The position numbers and the translations under genes are program-made. This document shows, piece by piece, positions 50,484-60,141 of a stretch of DNA of 64,000 nucleotides (position 1 is its first letter; each line of letters begins with the position of its first letter). Below the pieces are notes generated by a model that was given only the letters and a program-made list of their open reading frames with translations, did not search any database and was not told the DNA's origin. Source of the DNA: Chrysophaeum taylorii (taxonomy: Eukaryota; Sar; Pelagophyceae; Pelagomonadales; Pelagomonadaceae); NCBI GenBank assembly GCA_029834535.1, contig JAQMWT010000011.1, positions 124,001 to 188,000 of the forward strand, written 5' to 3'.

Positions 50484-51491
50484 TCCTAACTACTAATCGA
50501 CAGATGTTTGTCTGTCTGTCTGTTTGTTTGTCTGTTTGTCCCTCGATTTAGGGTAAGGATCAGGTAGGCGCGAGAGTAAGGATCAGGTAGGCGCGAGAGC
50601 CAGACAGTGATCCTCCAAGCCGTCTACGGCGACCTCGCAGACTATTTCCACGACCCGCGGCGGCTCTTTTAGCCAGCGCGCCATTCTCACGCCCCGTCGA
50701 AACAATGTTGTCGATGCTGACAACGCGCGCATGACCGCGGCCTTTTTTTCCCGGAGACGAGGCGTCGGAGTTCTTTTCGGCTGACTAGGCTGGGTCGGAA
50801 GACGACGCCTCGCTCTTTATAGTCGAGTTTTCAACTCCCTGACAACCAACGGCATGCTGACTTTGATCGCGAGGTTAAAGTCTTCGCAACCTCGACCCGT
50901 CGCACGGCCACTGCAACGGTACCAGATACATGATCGATCGTGTCGTTGTCACCGAGGCTCCTCCAACCTGTATCCCGTAAGGCCCGCCTACGCCAAGCGA
51001 TCAACAAGAGCCAGGGCCAGACGCCCCGCGAGGTCGGCGTCCTCTTGCCCAAGCCCGTCTTCTGTCACGTCCAGCTCTACGTGGCTCTCTGTCGATCGGC
51101 AACCCCGAGGATTTGCTCTTCTGGGTCGACGACTCCACCCTACCCCACACGTGCTGCGCAATACCGATAAGCCCCCTCACGGCGTCTACACGCGCACTGT
51201 AGGTGAACTTACTGGGACCAGGTGAACTTACTGGGGTTAGAGATTGGGACTAGGTGAGCTGAGTGCCCAGGTGAACTAACTGGGACCAGGTGAACTAACT
51301 GGGACCAGGTGAACTTGGTGCGGTGTTTAGAGTAAACTCAAGGGTTGGCGGCGCGTGCGGATCAAAGCAGCTTGGATTGGCGGGGGTGAGAGCGACGAGC
51401 TCAAAGGAGAGTGGGGTGAGTGGGTGTGAGCACGAGTGGGTTTACGCCGAACTTACTGGGGTAAGAGATTGGGAGTAGGTGAACTTACTGG
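50484..51491 (+). mobile_element. Helitron-like unit, copy 1
   Basis: Begins TCCTAACTACTAATCGACAG after an A/T flank (Helitron 5' ends are TC...TACTA) and ends GGTGAACTTACTGG (CTRR type). Encodes remnants of the C-terminal part of a PIF1/Helitron helicase: ILTPRRNDVVDADNARMTA (near 50,685), LNSLTTNGML, NKSQGQTPREVGVLLPKPVF, VQLYVALCRSA (near 51,000-51,090). No Rep domain. The last 310 bp are built of imperfect GGTGAACTNACTGGGACCAG repeats. Confidence 0.7.
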
Positions 51492-51506
51492 CCTCCACTT
51501 GTTGGA

Positions 51507-52503
51507 TCCTAACTACTAATCGACAGATGTTTGTTTGTCTGGTTGTCTGTCCCTCGATTTAGGGTAAGGATCAGGTAGGCGCGAGAGTAAGGATCAGGTA
51601 GGCGCGAGAGCCAGACAGTGACCCTCCAAGCCGTCTACGGCGACCTCGCAGACTATTTCCACGAGCCGCGGCGGCTCTTTCGGCGCGCCATTCTCACGCC
51701 CCGTCGAAACGATGTTGTCGATGCTGACAACGCGCGCATGACCGCGGCCTTTTTTTCCCGAAGACGAGGCGTCGGAGTTCTTTTCGGCCGACTAGGTTGG
51801 GTCGGAAGCCGACGCCTCGCTCTTTACAGTCGAGTTTTGAACTCCCTGACAACCAACGGCATGTTGACTTTGATCGCGAGCTTAAAGTCTTCGCAACCTC
51901 GACCCGTCTCGCACGGCCACTGCAACGGTACCAGATACATGATCGATCGTGTCGTTGTCACCGAGGCTCCTCCAACCTGTATCCCTTAAGGCCCGCCTAC
52001 GCCAAACGATCAACAAGAGCCAGGACCAGACGCCCCGCGAGGTCGGCGTCCTCTTGCCCACAAGCCCGTCTTCTGCCACGTCCAGCTCTACGTGGCTCTC
52101 TGTCGATCGGCATCCCCGAGGATATACTCATCTGGGTCGACGACTCCACCCTACCCCACACGTGCTGCGCAATACCGATAAGCCCCCTTTCCGGCGTCTA
52201 CACGCGCACTGTAGGTGAACTTACTGGGACCAGGTGTACTTACTGGGGTTTGAGATTGGGACTAGGTGAGCTGAGTGCCCAGGTGAACAAACTGGGACCA
52301 GGTGAACTAACTGGGACCAGGTGAATTTACTGGGGTGTTTAGAGTAAACTCAAGGGTTGGCGGCGCGTGCGGATCAAAGCAGCTTGGATTGGCGGGGGTG
52401 AGAGCGACGAGCTCAAAGGAGAGTGGGGTGAGTGGGTGTGAGCACGAGTGGGTTTGCGCCGAACTTACTGGGGTTAGAGATTGGGACTAGGTGAACTTAC
52501 TGG
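51507..52503 (+). mobile_element. Helitron-like unit, copy 2 (tandem)
   Basis: Starts TCCTAACTACTAATCGACAG, ends GGTGAACTTACTGG, and is 1,023 bp downstream of copy 1 with close similarity, including CCTSCACTTGT after each end. Contains the same helicase C-terminus in three frames (RRAILTPRRNDVVDADNARM, INKSQDQTPREVGVLLP, QLYVALC-like). Ends 30 bp before the ATG of the aminotransferase. Confidence 0.7.
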
Positions 52504-52533
52504 CCTGCACTTGTACACACATTAAAAGGAAGG

Positions 52534-53637
52534 ATGAAGCCGGGCGAGATGTGGCGACGCATCAACGCCCTCGGCGCCGTGCCCGGTCGCGTGTCGATGG
52601 GGCAAGGGTACCCAGACTTTTTGGGGTCGGAAGTGGCGCGGCGGGCCGCCGCGGAGGCGTTGAAGGAGGCTGCGCTGAACCAGTATTCGGCACCGCGCGG
52701 GTTACCTCAACTGCGCGAAGCTGTCGCGTCTTGGCATTCGCGGCGGTACGGATCAAAGCAGACCGCGGAGGACGTGGTCGTGACAGCGGGAGGTCAGGAG
52801 GCTCTGGTGTGCGCGATCCGCGCTGGTATCGAGGCGAGCGGTCGCAGCGGCGGCGTCGTAGTGATGGAACCATTTTACCCGTTTCTCGGCGGCGTCGTAG
52901 TGATGGAACCATTTTACCCGTTTCTCGGCGGCGCCGTGTCGCGCGCCGGCGGAATCGCGATGCCGATGCGCCTCGAGGCCCCCGAGTTCAGGATACGCGG
53001 GGGTTTTCCAGACGCGGGGGTGGTGGTAGTGAACACGCCGCACAATCCAACCGGGTCGTATTTTTGACAAAGTCGAACTTCTCGATATTCCCGAGAACGC
53101 GTTTGTGGTTGCCGACGAAGTGTACGAAGGCACCGCAAAACACCGGCGCGTCGCGTCGGTGGTGGATCCGCAGCGCGTCATCACCGTCGGCTCGGCGGGG
53201 AAACTCCTGTCGCTCACGGGGTGGCGCGTCGGCTGGATCGTCGCGTCGAACCGGGAGCTCGCCGACCGCGCGGCCGCGGCGCACCTCGATCTAACGTACG
53301 CGGCGCCGACCCCGCTCCAGGCGGGGGTCGCAAGGGCCCTCGACGAGGATGATCTGGGGGGCGTTGGCGCGCTCTTTAAGCAGAACTACGAAAAGCTCGA
53401 GGCAGCGCTCCCGTCATCCTTAAAAGCTCGCGGCGGACCCCGCGGCTACTTCCTGGTCGCCGAGATCATCGACGGCACGGACGACCTCACCTTCGTGGAG
53501 AGGCTTGCCGAATCGACCGGGGTCGTTGCCGCGCCCCTCCGGGTTTTCTATGCCGACCCGCCACCCACAAACCTCGTCCGGTTTACAAATCAGCACACCA
53601 CGTCGACGCCGCGCGTCGGCGCCTCCTAGACTCATGA
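52534..53637 (+). CDS. PLP-dependent class I/II aminotransferase (KAT/methionine aminotransferase-like), two frameshifts
   Basis: ATG at 52,534. Fold-type I blocks: SMGQGYPDF, NQYSAPRGLPQLREAV, VVVTAGGQEALVCAI, NTPHNPTG, FVVADEVYEG, TVGSAGKLLSLTGWRVGW (PLP-Lys in SAGK), YFLVAEI. Such enzymes transaminate kynurenine, methionine, cysteine conjugates or related amino acids. Two one-base shifts are needed: at 53,058 (GGG after NPT) and near 53,588 (AAA after LVRF), after which VDAARRRLLDS gives the normal end with stop at 53,635-53,637. A direct 39-bp duplication (52,850-52,928) repeats VVVMEPFYPFLGG. Both shifts sit at homopolymers and may be errors. Stop codons abut those of the convergent gene. 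Confidence 0.75.
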
Positions 53638-54470
53638 ATGAATGACATCCACCGTCGGCGGGGTCTTGAGGACGAGGAGGTAGACGACGGGGACAAAGGA
53701 TACGGTCGCGAGAAGAAAAGAGCTCCGGAAAGTCGTGGGGCTTGGGTCGGAGGCGGGTCGGGACGAACGCCACAAACACCGCGGTGGTGGTGGTGGTGGT
53801 GTAGCAGGTGCTGTCGATCAACGCGTACCTACCTCCTTCGGCGAGAAAAAAGCGGTGGAATTGCTGGCGTCGCCACGTCGCCGGCGCCAGCAGGGGTACA
53901 CCAATATCATTCATTATTCCCGCGGCCAAGAAGTCGCTCTGCGACGAAAACTGTGGAGCCGTTTGACTGACGCAGAAGCGTGCCCTTTCTCTCTCCGCGA
54001 GTGAAGTGAAGTGAAGTGAAACCGGGGGGCCACGAGCGTCGGCCGCGACCGCATCATAAAGTTCGTACTAACCCAGAATAGGAACCACGCCTGAATGAAA
54101 AAAATGCGCGACGAGAAACGTCGGCGCGTCCAGCTACTCACGGACTCCGTTCGCGGCGGCCTCGACGAGGTAGAGCGACCGCGATTCGATGGTTTCTTGC
54201 ATTTCCTTCAAACGTACGGACGCATCGCTCCGAGTCAACAACGTCTCTGCCTTGCGATCCTGACGACTCTGTTCTTTCCGAAGAGAACGCCACCACCTTC
54301 GTAGAATTAATTTTCCGACGCTGCGTGTTGCAAACCTCCCGTTGGAAGCGTAAAGGCGCGCGGAGACTATCATCCTGGTCGTAGGTGTATCCACCGAGAG
54401 AGACCCTACGCGTCGCGGCCATCCAGATGTTCTCAGGAGGGACCACCAACCCAATGATAGAAGCTGTCTG
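53632..54470 (-). CDS. Multi-exon membrane protein of unknown family
   Basis: Read on the minus strand. Upstream: RRVSLGGYTYDQDDSLRAPL and LKEMQETIESRSLYLVEAAA in different frames (introns not fixed), then AWFLFWVSTNFMMRSRPTL, an intron of about 110 nt, DFLAAGIMNDIGVPLLAPAT, WRRQQFHRFFLAEGGRYALI, FVAFVPTRLRPKPHDFPELF, and, after a one-base shift in a T4 run, FLLATVSFVPVVYLLVLKTP ending at TGA (53,634-53,632). At least three hydrophobic helices. The family is not recognised. Overlaps or abuts the end of the aminotransferase gene. Confidence 0.5.
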
Positions 54471-54585
54471 TCGTCTGGATTTACTAGCCTTTATTATTGC
54501 TTTCGTGCCCAACAAGGGAAGGGAAGCAAATGGCCCAGAAGAGAAGGGACCTAAAGACAAAAAAAAACACCCGGCTCGCTCTATG

Positions 54586-55332
54586 TTAGGGCTTGTTTGT
54601 TTCTTTTTTCCGTCGCCACCAGAAGGTACGCTTCTTCTTCTTCTTCTTGGTGGGGGTTTTCTCCTCCTCCTTCGCCGCAGCTTCTGCGACGGTCGGCGCT
54701 TCTGCCGAATCGGGATCCCCCCGGGATGGTTGTAGCGTCGTCGAGGCTTTGAGAAAAGCGGCTGCTGCCCGGCCAACTCGAACAGAAGAGTCGGAGGCTC
54801 CTGGACGCGGCACGGAGAGTCTCGAGGCAATCCTAATAGAGTCGACGTAGGCCTCGTCGCAGGTCTCGACGAAGGAAGCTGTGGTGACGACGCCGCCGAC
54901 CGAAAATGCGTCGACGACCCGGAGGAGATAGTCGCGGCGGAGCTCGGGGAGGCAGTCGGCGAGGACGTCGGCGAAAACATCGCTCGGGAGACTCGGGCCA
55001 AGTCTGTCAGCGATCGTGGACCTGCGTCGCACGACCAAGGGCGCAATCGTGGATGGGTCGGCCTCGACGCAGCCGTGGATAGCCGCTCGCAGTTGCGCTG
55101 TCATCGCGGCGAGCTTGGCGTCGTCTGCGTGGAAATTGTGGACGACTTCCCACTTGAGGGCTTGGAATCTCTCGTCGGTCGTCTTTAGCATCTCGTCCTT
55201 GAGGGCCACCATCGCCGCCAGCAGCTCGACCTTGGAACTCAGTTTCTGGGAGACCTGCCTCTCGCGCCGCAGCTCGGTCCTGAGGGCTTGGATCTCGTGC
55301 TCCTGCTGCTGCTGCTGCTTGTTGTGCTTCAT
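54586..55332 (-). CDS. Coiled-coil protein with Lys-rich tail, unknown family
   Basis: 248 residues from the ATG at 55,332. Residues 1-70 form a Gln-rich coiled coil (QQQQQEHEIQALRTELRRER, KLSSKVELLAAMVALKDEML). The middle part (VRRRSTIADRLGPSLPSDVF, ADCLPELRRDYLLRVVDAFS) looks globular and helical. The tail is Ala/Glu-rich and ends KKKKKKRTFWWRRKK. No known domain. Upstream, (ATTC)n at 55,332-55,355 and (GAAC)n at 55,388-55,410 lie in the short region shared with the divergent gene at 55,447, so the two may be co-regulated. Confidence 0.6.
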   Translation of the reverse strand: MKHNKQQQQQEHEIQALRTELRRERQVSQKLSSKVELLAAMVALKDEMLKTTDERFQALKWEVVHNFHADDAKLAAMTAQLRAAIHGCVEADPSTIAPLVVRRRSTIADRLGPSLPSDVFADVLADCLPELRRDYLLRVVDAFSVGGVVTTASFVETCDEAYVDSIRIASRLSVPRPGASDSSVRVGRAAAAFLKASTTLQPSRGDPDSAEAPTVAEAAAKEEEKTPTKKKKKKRTFWWRRKKETNKP

Positions 55333-55446
55333 GAATGAATGAATGAATGAATGAATATACGAACGAAATAAATAAATAAAAAAAAAACCGTTCGTTCGTT
55401 CGTTCGTTAGGATACACTCACTCCTATACTTCCGGATTCGTTAGTT

Positions 55447-56163
55447 ATGCGGCCGTCGAGGCCATCGTCGGCGCCGAGCCGGCGGCGGCCTCCCCAGAGC
55501 CTTGCGAACCGCGACGCGCAGTCCCCGGAGCGCCGGGCCGACGAGATTTGCGAGTTGAAGCGGGAGCTCAATGTTTTGAGCGCCGAGCTCCGGCGTTCTC
55601 TGGCGACAAACACTCGGCTCGAGGAGCAAAATAGTCTCCAAGCGCGCCAGATCCACAAGTTGTTGCGGAGCGGCGATGACGGCGGGATTCGGCGGCACCA
55701 CGAGCGCGGCCTCATCGTCAAGAGGTTGCGCGAGCAGCTCCAAGGGGTGAGAGATGCGGTGCGCGAGAGGGACGACGTGATACGCGCTCTGCGCCGGTCG
55801 CACCGGAACTGCGTTATGGTCGAATTGGAAGCCGCCAAAGAAGAGTACTTTGCCGAGATCACGAGGCTCAGGAGAGCCCTCGAACAGCAGCAGCAGCCAC
55901 CGGCGGTGGTGCCGAAATCTGGCGACGACGACGCGCTGCGGCTGCTGTACAGAGAAGCGAGATCCAAGGCGATCGAGAGCGTGGCGGAGGCTTATCTCCC
56001 TCTCGACGACGACGACGACGACGACGACGACGGCGGCTACCGGCCCCGTAGTCGCACGAAAAACGACGCCGCCCGGCGCATCTGGCGGTGGTGGTGGCGG
56101 CGGTCCCGACAACAACAACAAGAACAAGAAGAAAAGAAGATTAATTTATGGAGGAAGTATTAG
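55447..56163 (+). CDS. Coiled-coil protein, possibly IQCE-like (ciliary)
   Basis: 238 residues from the ATG at 55,447. Long coiled coil from about 30 to 145: EICELKRELNVLSAELRRSL, ATNTRLEEQNSLQARQIHKL, ERGLIVKRLREQLQGVRDAV, RERDDVIRALRRSHRN, ELEAAKEEYFAEITRLRRAL. The last blocks recall the IQ-motif protein IQCE and related flagellar proteins, but no IQ motif is seen and the similarity is from memory. The C-terminal third is an Asp run followed by basic Arg/Trp/Gln-rich sequence. Ends 8 bp before the stop of the convergent HECT gene. Confidence 0.55.
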   Translation: MRPSRPSSAPSRRRPPQSLANRDAQSPERRADEICELKRELNVLSAELRRSLATNTRLEEQNSLQARQIHKLLRSGDDGGIRRHHERGLIVKRLREQLQGVRDAVRERDDVIRALRRSHRNCVMVELEAAKEEYFAEITRLRRALEQQQQPPAVVPKSGDDDALRLLYREARSKAIESVAEAYLPLDDDDDDDDDGGYRPRSRTKNDAARRIWRWWWRRSRQQQQEQEEKKINLWRKY

Positions 56164-56171
56164 TAATGGCG

Positions 56172-57992
56172 CTAGCGGAGGCCGAAGCCCTCGTAGGATT
56201 CTTTGATGGCGATGAGAAGCTTGGCGCGCGTTTTTTCGAGGTTTTTGTAGTCCGGGAGGACGAGGTGGTGGAAGCAGGTGTGGGAGGAGGGGAGGTGGTC
56301 GGTGGCGCCGACCCTGGATATGACAAATCTGGAAGCGGCGAGGCCGTTTATCGGGGCGCGGTCCGAGCCGGTGACGAACTTGAGGAGTTTAAGTTTTAGG
56401 GGGTGTTCGAGCTCGTCGACGACGGTCCAGAAATCGTTGACGGTTTGGGAGTCGTCGTCGTAGCCGTCCTCGTATACCGCGGCCGAGCGCCAGGCCGCAA
56501 AATCCAGGGTTTTGGAGCCTCGTACCAAGAGCTCGAGGTCGGCGGGGGTGAGGAGCTTCCAGACGTTGCCGCCGACGACGCGCTCGAAGCCCTTCCTAAA
56601 CGCGAGGAAGGGCCGGCCTCCGCTGAGGTACCACTCGACGTATTTGGACACGAACTCCTCCGCGTTTTCCGGCGAGACTCGTCGGGAGGTTCCGTTGTCG
56701 CCGAGGGGAACAGTGACCGAGCCAAAGGAGGCTTCGAAGGACATTTCGGTCGCGTCGAAAAAGGCCCGGTCCGCGGTCCGGATCGTATCCAAAGATTTCG
56801 CGACCGCGGGAGACGCGTCGCGCAGGTCTTCTAGGTCTACGGGCTTGTCGAGGAGTTTTTTCCAGAGCGGGAGAGGGAAAGGAGCATCCACGAGTATCGA
56901 GTTGTGGATTGCGATGCCGAGCAAAATTCCCGCGAGCTCGAACTCGTCGTCTCGGTCGGAAGACCTCGAAAACCACAACCCGCCTTCTTCCTCCACAAAA
57001 TTGCCGCGGGAGGGCGAAAAAAGAGACTTGGTCGCGAGCTGGAGGAACTCGTTCGCAACCCCGCCCTCGTCGACGCCCTCTTCCCCCCGAAACGCGACCT
57101 TCAACTGTTTCCTCAATTCCGAATCGTCGGCTCGGACGATCTTCGAGAGAGAGTCCGAGAGGAGTTTATCGCGCGAGACCGCGACCACGAAAAACGGCTG
57201 GGCGAGGGAGTTGATGGCCGCGCCATACATGGCCCGCCGCGACTCGGCACGCAGAAATCTGGCCTTGCTCGCGGCGTCGAGGAGGTACGGAAACGACAGC
57301 AGCGACGAACCCGGCGCCGACGGGCTCCACGTCCGATACGTCTGCGAGACGAGGTGCTCGTCGTCGGCGAGGCGGTCGTTCAGCAGCTCGTTCGTGGTCC
57401 GGCAGATTCCCCGGAGCTCGGCATCGACCGACCCGAGCGCGTCGAGAGCGCGAGCGCAATGCAGTAATTCCGAATGTTCGGCTCCCGTCGCCACCAACAC
57501 CGCCATATGATCCTGCACCAACTCGCCCCACCGCCTTCTCGTCGGAATGGCGCGCGCGAACCGCCCGAACGCCTCCCGTGCCTCGGCCATCGCCGCGCCC
57601 AGCGCCACGAGCGTCGATCGCAGCAGGACGGGTCGCGTCGCGATTTCCGGATGTTCCAGAAGCACGCACCACGCCAACGCAGCGTTCGCGTCGCCCTGCC
57701 GCGCCGACAGCTCGGAGCACAACGCGTCCAACGCGTTAGACAGCACGTTCTCCAACTTTACATCCCGCAGCAACCGTTCGAACGTCTTGCGAGGCGAAGC
57801 ATTCCGATGTGTCGACAGCTTTCGTTTGTTCGAGAACGCCGCCGTCACCGCCTCCACCGACGAAAACGTCTCCCACACCCGCGCGCTCGACCATTCCTCC
57901 TCGTTCATCTCCAACAACGCCTCGGCGGCGGCCTCGTTCGGCGACAACCCCCCGGCCACCTTGGCCTCGAAGACTTCACGGAAACGATTCAT
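56172..57992 (-). CDS. HECT-domain E3 ubiquitin ligase
   Basis: 606 residues from the ATG at 57,992 (a GTG four codons upstream is not used). The C-terminal about 350 residues are a full HECT domain: VAFRGEEGVDEGGVANEFLQ, FELAGILLGIAIHNSILVDA, FPLPLWKKLLDKPVDLEDL, FVSKYVEWYL, FRKGFERVV, LLTPADLELLVRGSKTLDF, LLKFVTGSDRAPINGL and the catalytic SSHTCFHHLVLPDY (Cys about 575) before the terminal YEGFGLR. It forms a thioester with ubiquitin and transfers it to substrates. The N-terminal half is helical and unclassified; length and layout recall HECTD2/UBE3A-like ligases. No intron seen. Confidence 0.92.
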   Translation of the reverse strand: MNRFREVFEAKVAGGLSPNEAAAEALLEMNEEEWSSARVWETFSSVEAVTAAFSNKRKLSTHRNASPRKTFERLLRDVKLENVLSNALDALCSELSARQGDANAALAWCVLLEHPEIATRPVLLRSTLVALGAAMAEAREAFGRFARAIPTRRRWGELVQDHMAVLVATGAEHSELLHCARALDALGSVDAELRGICRTTNELLNDRLADDEHLVSQTYRTWSPSAPGSSLLSFPYLLDAASKARFLRAESRRAMYGAAINSLAQPFFVVAVSRDKLLSDSLSKIVRADDSELRKQLKVAFRGEEGVDEGGVANEFLQLATKSLFSPSRGNFVEEEGGLWFSRSSDRDDEFELAGILLGIAIHNSILVDAPFPLPLWKKLLDKPVDLEDLRDASPAVAKSLDTIRTADRAFFDATEMSFEASFGSVTVPLGDNGTSRRVSPENAEEFVSKYVEWYLSGGRPFLAFRKGFERVVGGNVWKLLTPADLELLVRGSKTLDFAAWRSAAVYEDGYDDDSQTVNDFWTVVDELEHPLKLKLLKFVTGSDRAPINGLAASRFVISRVGATDHLPSSHTCFHHLVLPDYKNLEKTRAKLLIAIKESYEGFGLR

Positions 57993-58133
57993 CTTTTGTC
58001 TCACGAGACTCTACACTAGACGTTTTTTGTGTGGTGGTGTGGACACTTTCTACAAGCAAAACGGATAATTTTATATTTTTTAATTTTTAAAATAGATTTT
58101 GTGTTCGTATTGGTAGCTGCGACGACGACTTCA

Positions 58134-58205
58134 GGGGAACTAGCTCAGGGGCAGAGCGATCGCTTCGCATGCGATAGGTCAGGAGTTCGAATCTCCTGTT
58201 CTCCA
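58134..58205 (+). tRNA. tRNA-Ala, anticodon CGC
   Basis: 72 nt without intron. Acceptor GGGGAAC pairs with GTTCTCC (one G-T), D-arm GCTC...GAGC, anticodon stem ATCGC/GCGAT with loop TTCGCAT (anticodon CGC at 58,166-58,168), T-arm AGGAG/CTCCT with loop TTCGAAT, discriminator A. A-box TAGCTCAGGGG and B-box AGTTCGAATCTC are present. CCA is not encoded. It reads GCG, a frequent Ala codon in this GC-rich genome. Confidence 0.95.
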
Positions 58206-58209
58206 GTAT

Positions 58210-58652
58210 TTTCGTAGATGTGGCGTGTTTTTGCAGTTGCTTTCTTTGTTCTGGATCATCGTGAGTAGGCCACGCCCACGTCTGATCACTAGCAAGTTAC
58301 GACGTGGCAAGAAATCAGTGACGACGGGAGTCGTGCTTTTGGGCCGATATGAATGTCAGCGTCGTCGTCTAATGGGACACCACGAGGATTGTCATGCCAG
58401 CCTGCCCCGGAGTTTTCGATCGATGGCACATGCACCAACGGCGGCCGCCGCCTCGCGCTCCCGTAGAAGCAACGCTTGTTCTGGCGAAGCCGCTTCTATG
58501 GGATCGCCGAAATTATCGCACCGAAAAACAAGGTGGCTCGCATCGCAAGCATCGGCGCCGATCCGTACGTTCTTTTGCAGACACAGCAATCCCTGCAACG
58601 AGTGCAGGCGGCCAGTAGTCGCGCGTAGCGCTGGCGCCTTCTCGGCGCGCGC
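58210..58652. other. No supported gene
   Basis: A minus-strand frame at 58,598-58,392 (FRCDNFGDPIEAASPEQALL) looks somewhat protein-like but has neither start nor splice sites that I can support. Confidence 0.35.
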
Positions 58653-59195
58653 TTAGGAGCGACGAGCCTCCGCGAGCTGGCGCTTGGCCTCCGCCGCCTC
58701 AGGGCGGGAAGCCTCCTGGGATTTGCTTTACAGCCTGGCCGCATCGTGGCCGTTCAATGGCGACCCGGATCTTGGAGATGTTTTTCTTGCGAATCTCCTC
58801 GATGCCCACGCTGCTGACGGAGTTGATGCGGTCCGTGGGGGGGCTCCAGAACCTGCCCAAGATACTCGATACCCTCGAAGTGCTTTCTCCTAAACCATCT
58901 CCTCGCAGTTCACCGCGGCCAACGAGCTGCCACCACGAAACCCATTCCTTCAACTCGGGGTGATTTGACAAGCACTTCTTCGCTCCGACGCCTTTCTCCG
59001 ACAGTTTTTTTAGGGAATCCGCGAAAACCTGCTGTTGCTTCCGCTTCTTCGCAGCAACGGCATCCGCTGTCACCTTGTCGAAGGAGCGCTTCTTCTTGGG
59101 TGCTTCCTTCGCCGCCTGGCGCCTCGCCTGCGCCGACTTGGGCTTGGCGCCAGGCTTTTCGATGTCACAATAGTAGGTGGCCGCCAAAAAACCAC
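58653..59195 (-). CDS. Lys-rich nuclear-type protein of unknown family (5' end not fixed)
   Basis: The main exon (from about 59,195 to 58,765) reads EKPGAKPKSAQARRQAAKEA, KKKRSFDKVTADAVAAKKRK, FADSLKKLSEKGVGAKKCLS, NHPELKEWVSWW, then SSILGRFWSPPTDRINSVSS and EEIRKKNISKIR. A 49-nt intron (58,764-58,716, GTCGCC...CCCAG, phase 0) leads to EASRPEAAEAKRQLAEARRS and TAA (58,655-58,653). The open frame extends to 59,433 without ATG, so the first exon is missing. Basic clusters suggest a nuclear or nucleolar protein. Confidence 0.5.
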
Positions 59196-59574
59196 GCGTC
59201 GCTGTTTTGTGCTCACGAGAGAAGCAAGCGCAGGTTTTGGTATCGCGTACGTTTTGGTATCGGGCCTCCTCTAGCAGGATAACGATTTCGAGTGTCGTCG
59301 GACAGACAAAAGTAAGGAGTAATATGCGTGTTGACCGCGCGCGTTCCTGGTTATTTTCCCAGCTTTTCTCCTTCCCGAGAAAAACACGGCCGTTTTCTTG
59401 ACGAGCAAAACGTGGCAAATCTAGTGAAGGCACGCACCCTGAAATCGTGAAGTAAACTCAATCGCCACTTCAGCGAAATGTGTACAAAGCTCCCAGTTCC
59501 GTCCGTTGAGGACGACATCTCTCCCTCACCTTTTTCAGCCATTTTCGCAAGAGCTATTTGTCCTCTGCATTGTG

Positions 59575-59703
59575 CTCTCAACCGGTCCGCCATCAACGCC
59601 TTTTCATCCCTCGCCTCTCTACCCCAGCTGTGTGATTTTGCTCTGTGATCCTAGACTGGCTCCTGCCGGTCCAGCCTGGCTCCCATGCCCGGGAGAGGTC
59701 CGG

Positions 59704-59772
<69 letters not shown>
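59575..59772 (+). mobile_element. LINE 3' end with (TTAG)17 tail
   Basis: CGGTCCGCCATCAACGCC and CCCCAGCTGTGTGATTTTGC correspond to the end of the LINE ORF and 3' UTR at 100-1 (minus). It continues GGTCCAGCCTGGCTCCCATG, GGGAGAGGTCCGGAG and about 17 TTAG units (59,704-59,772). Heavily 5'-truncated (less than 200 bp left). Confidence 0.8.
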
Positions 59773-60141
59773 TTGCGCTCTCAACCTCAGTATGGCGGCA
59801 CAGAAAAACCTTCCCGACCCCCGGGTGACAAAGGGGGTACTCACCGACTCGTCCTAGACCTCACTGAACGAGGAAATCACGGACTCGGGGTCGGATATGC
59901 TCGCCACACACCTTGCTCACGCTCACCAAGCCTCTCAACAAGATGGAGAGATGGTATATGATAGCAAGAATGCTACAAGAATATAGCAAGAATGCTTCTC
60001 GCAAAAGAGAGGTATGATGTCACTAAGAAGATAGGGAAAGGTGTCCCGTTGAACGGGTATCAGCCTCGAGAGAGAGAGGGTAAGCCTTAGCGATCAGGAG
60101 TTGCCGCCACAGGACTCCCCTGGTGAGAACACGAGCTGCCC
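59773..60141. other. Probable 3' non-coding part of the gypsy element
   Basis: No gene. A polypurine-like tract (AAGATAGGGAAAGG, 60,029-60,042) lies downstream of integrase in element orientation; an LTR cannot be recognised because its partner is outside the window. Confidence 0.35.

Noticed and set aside
59704-59772. (TTAG)n as telomeric repeat
   Set aside because: It is directly joined to a LINE 3' UTR, occurs in several places and is not the TTAGGG or TTTAGGG type.
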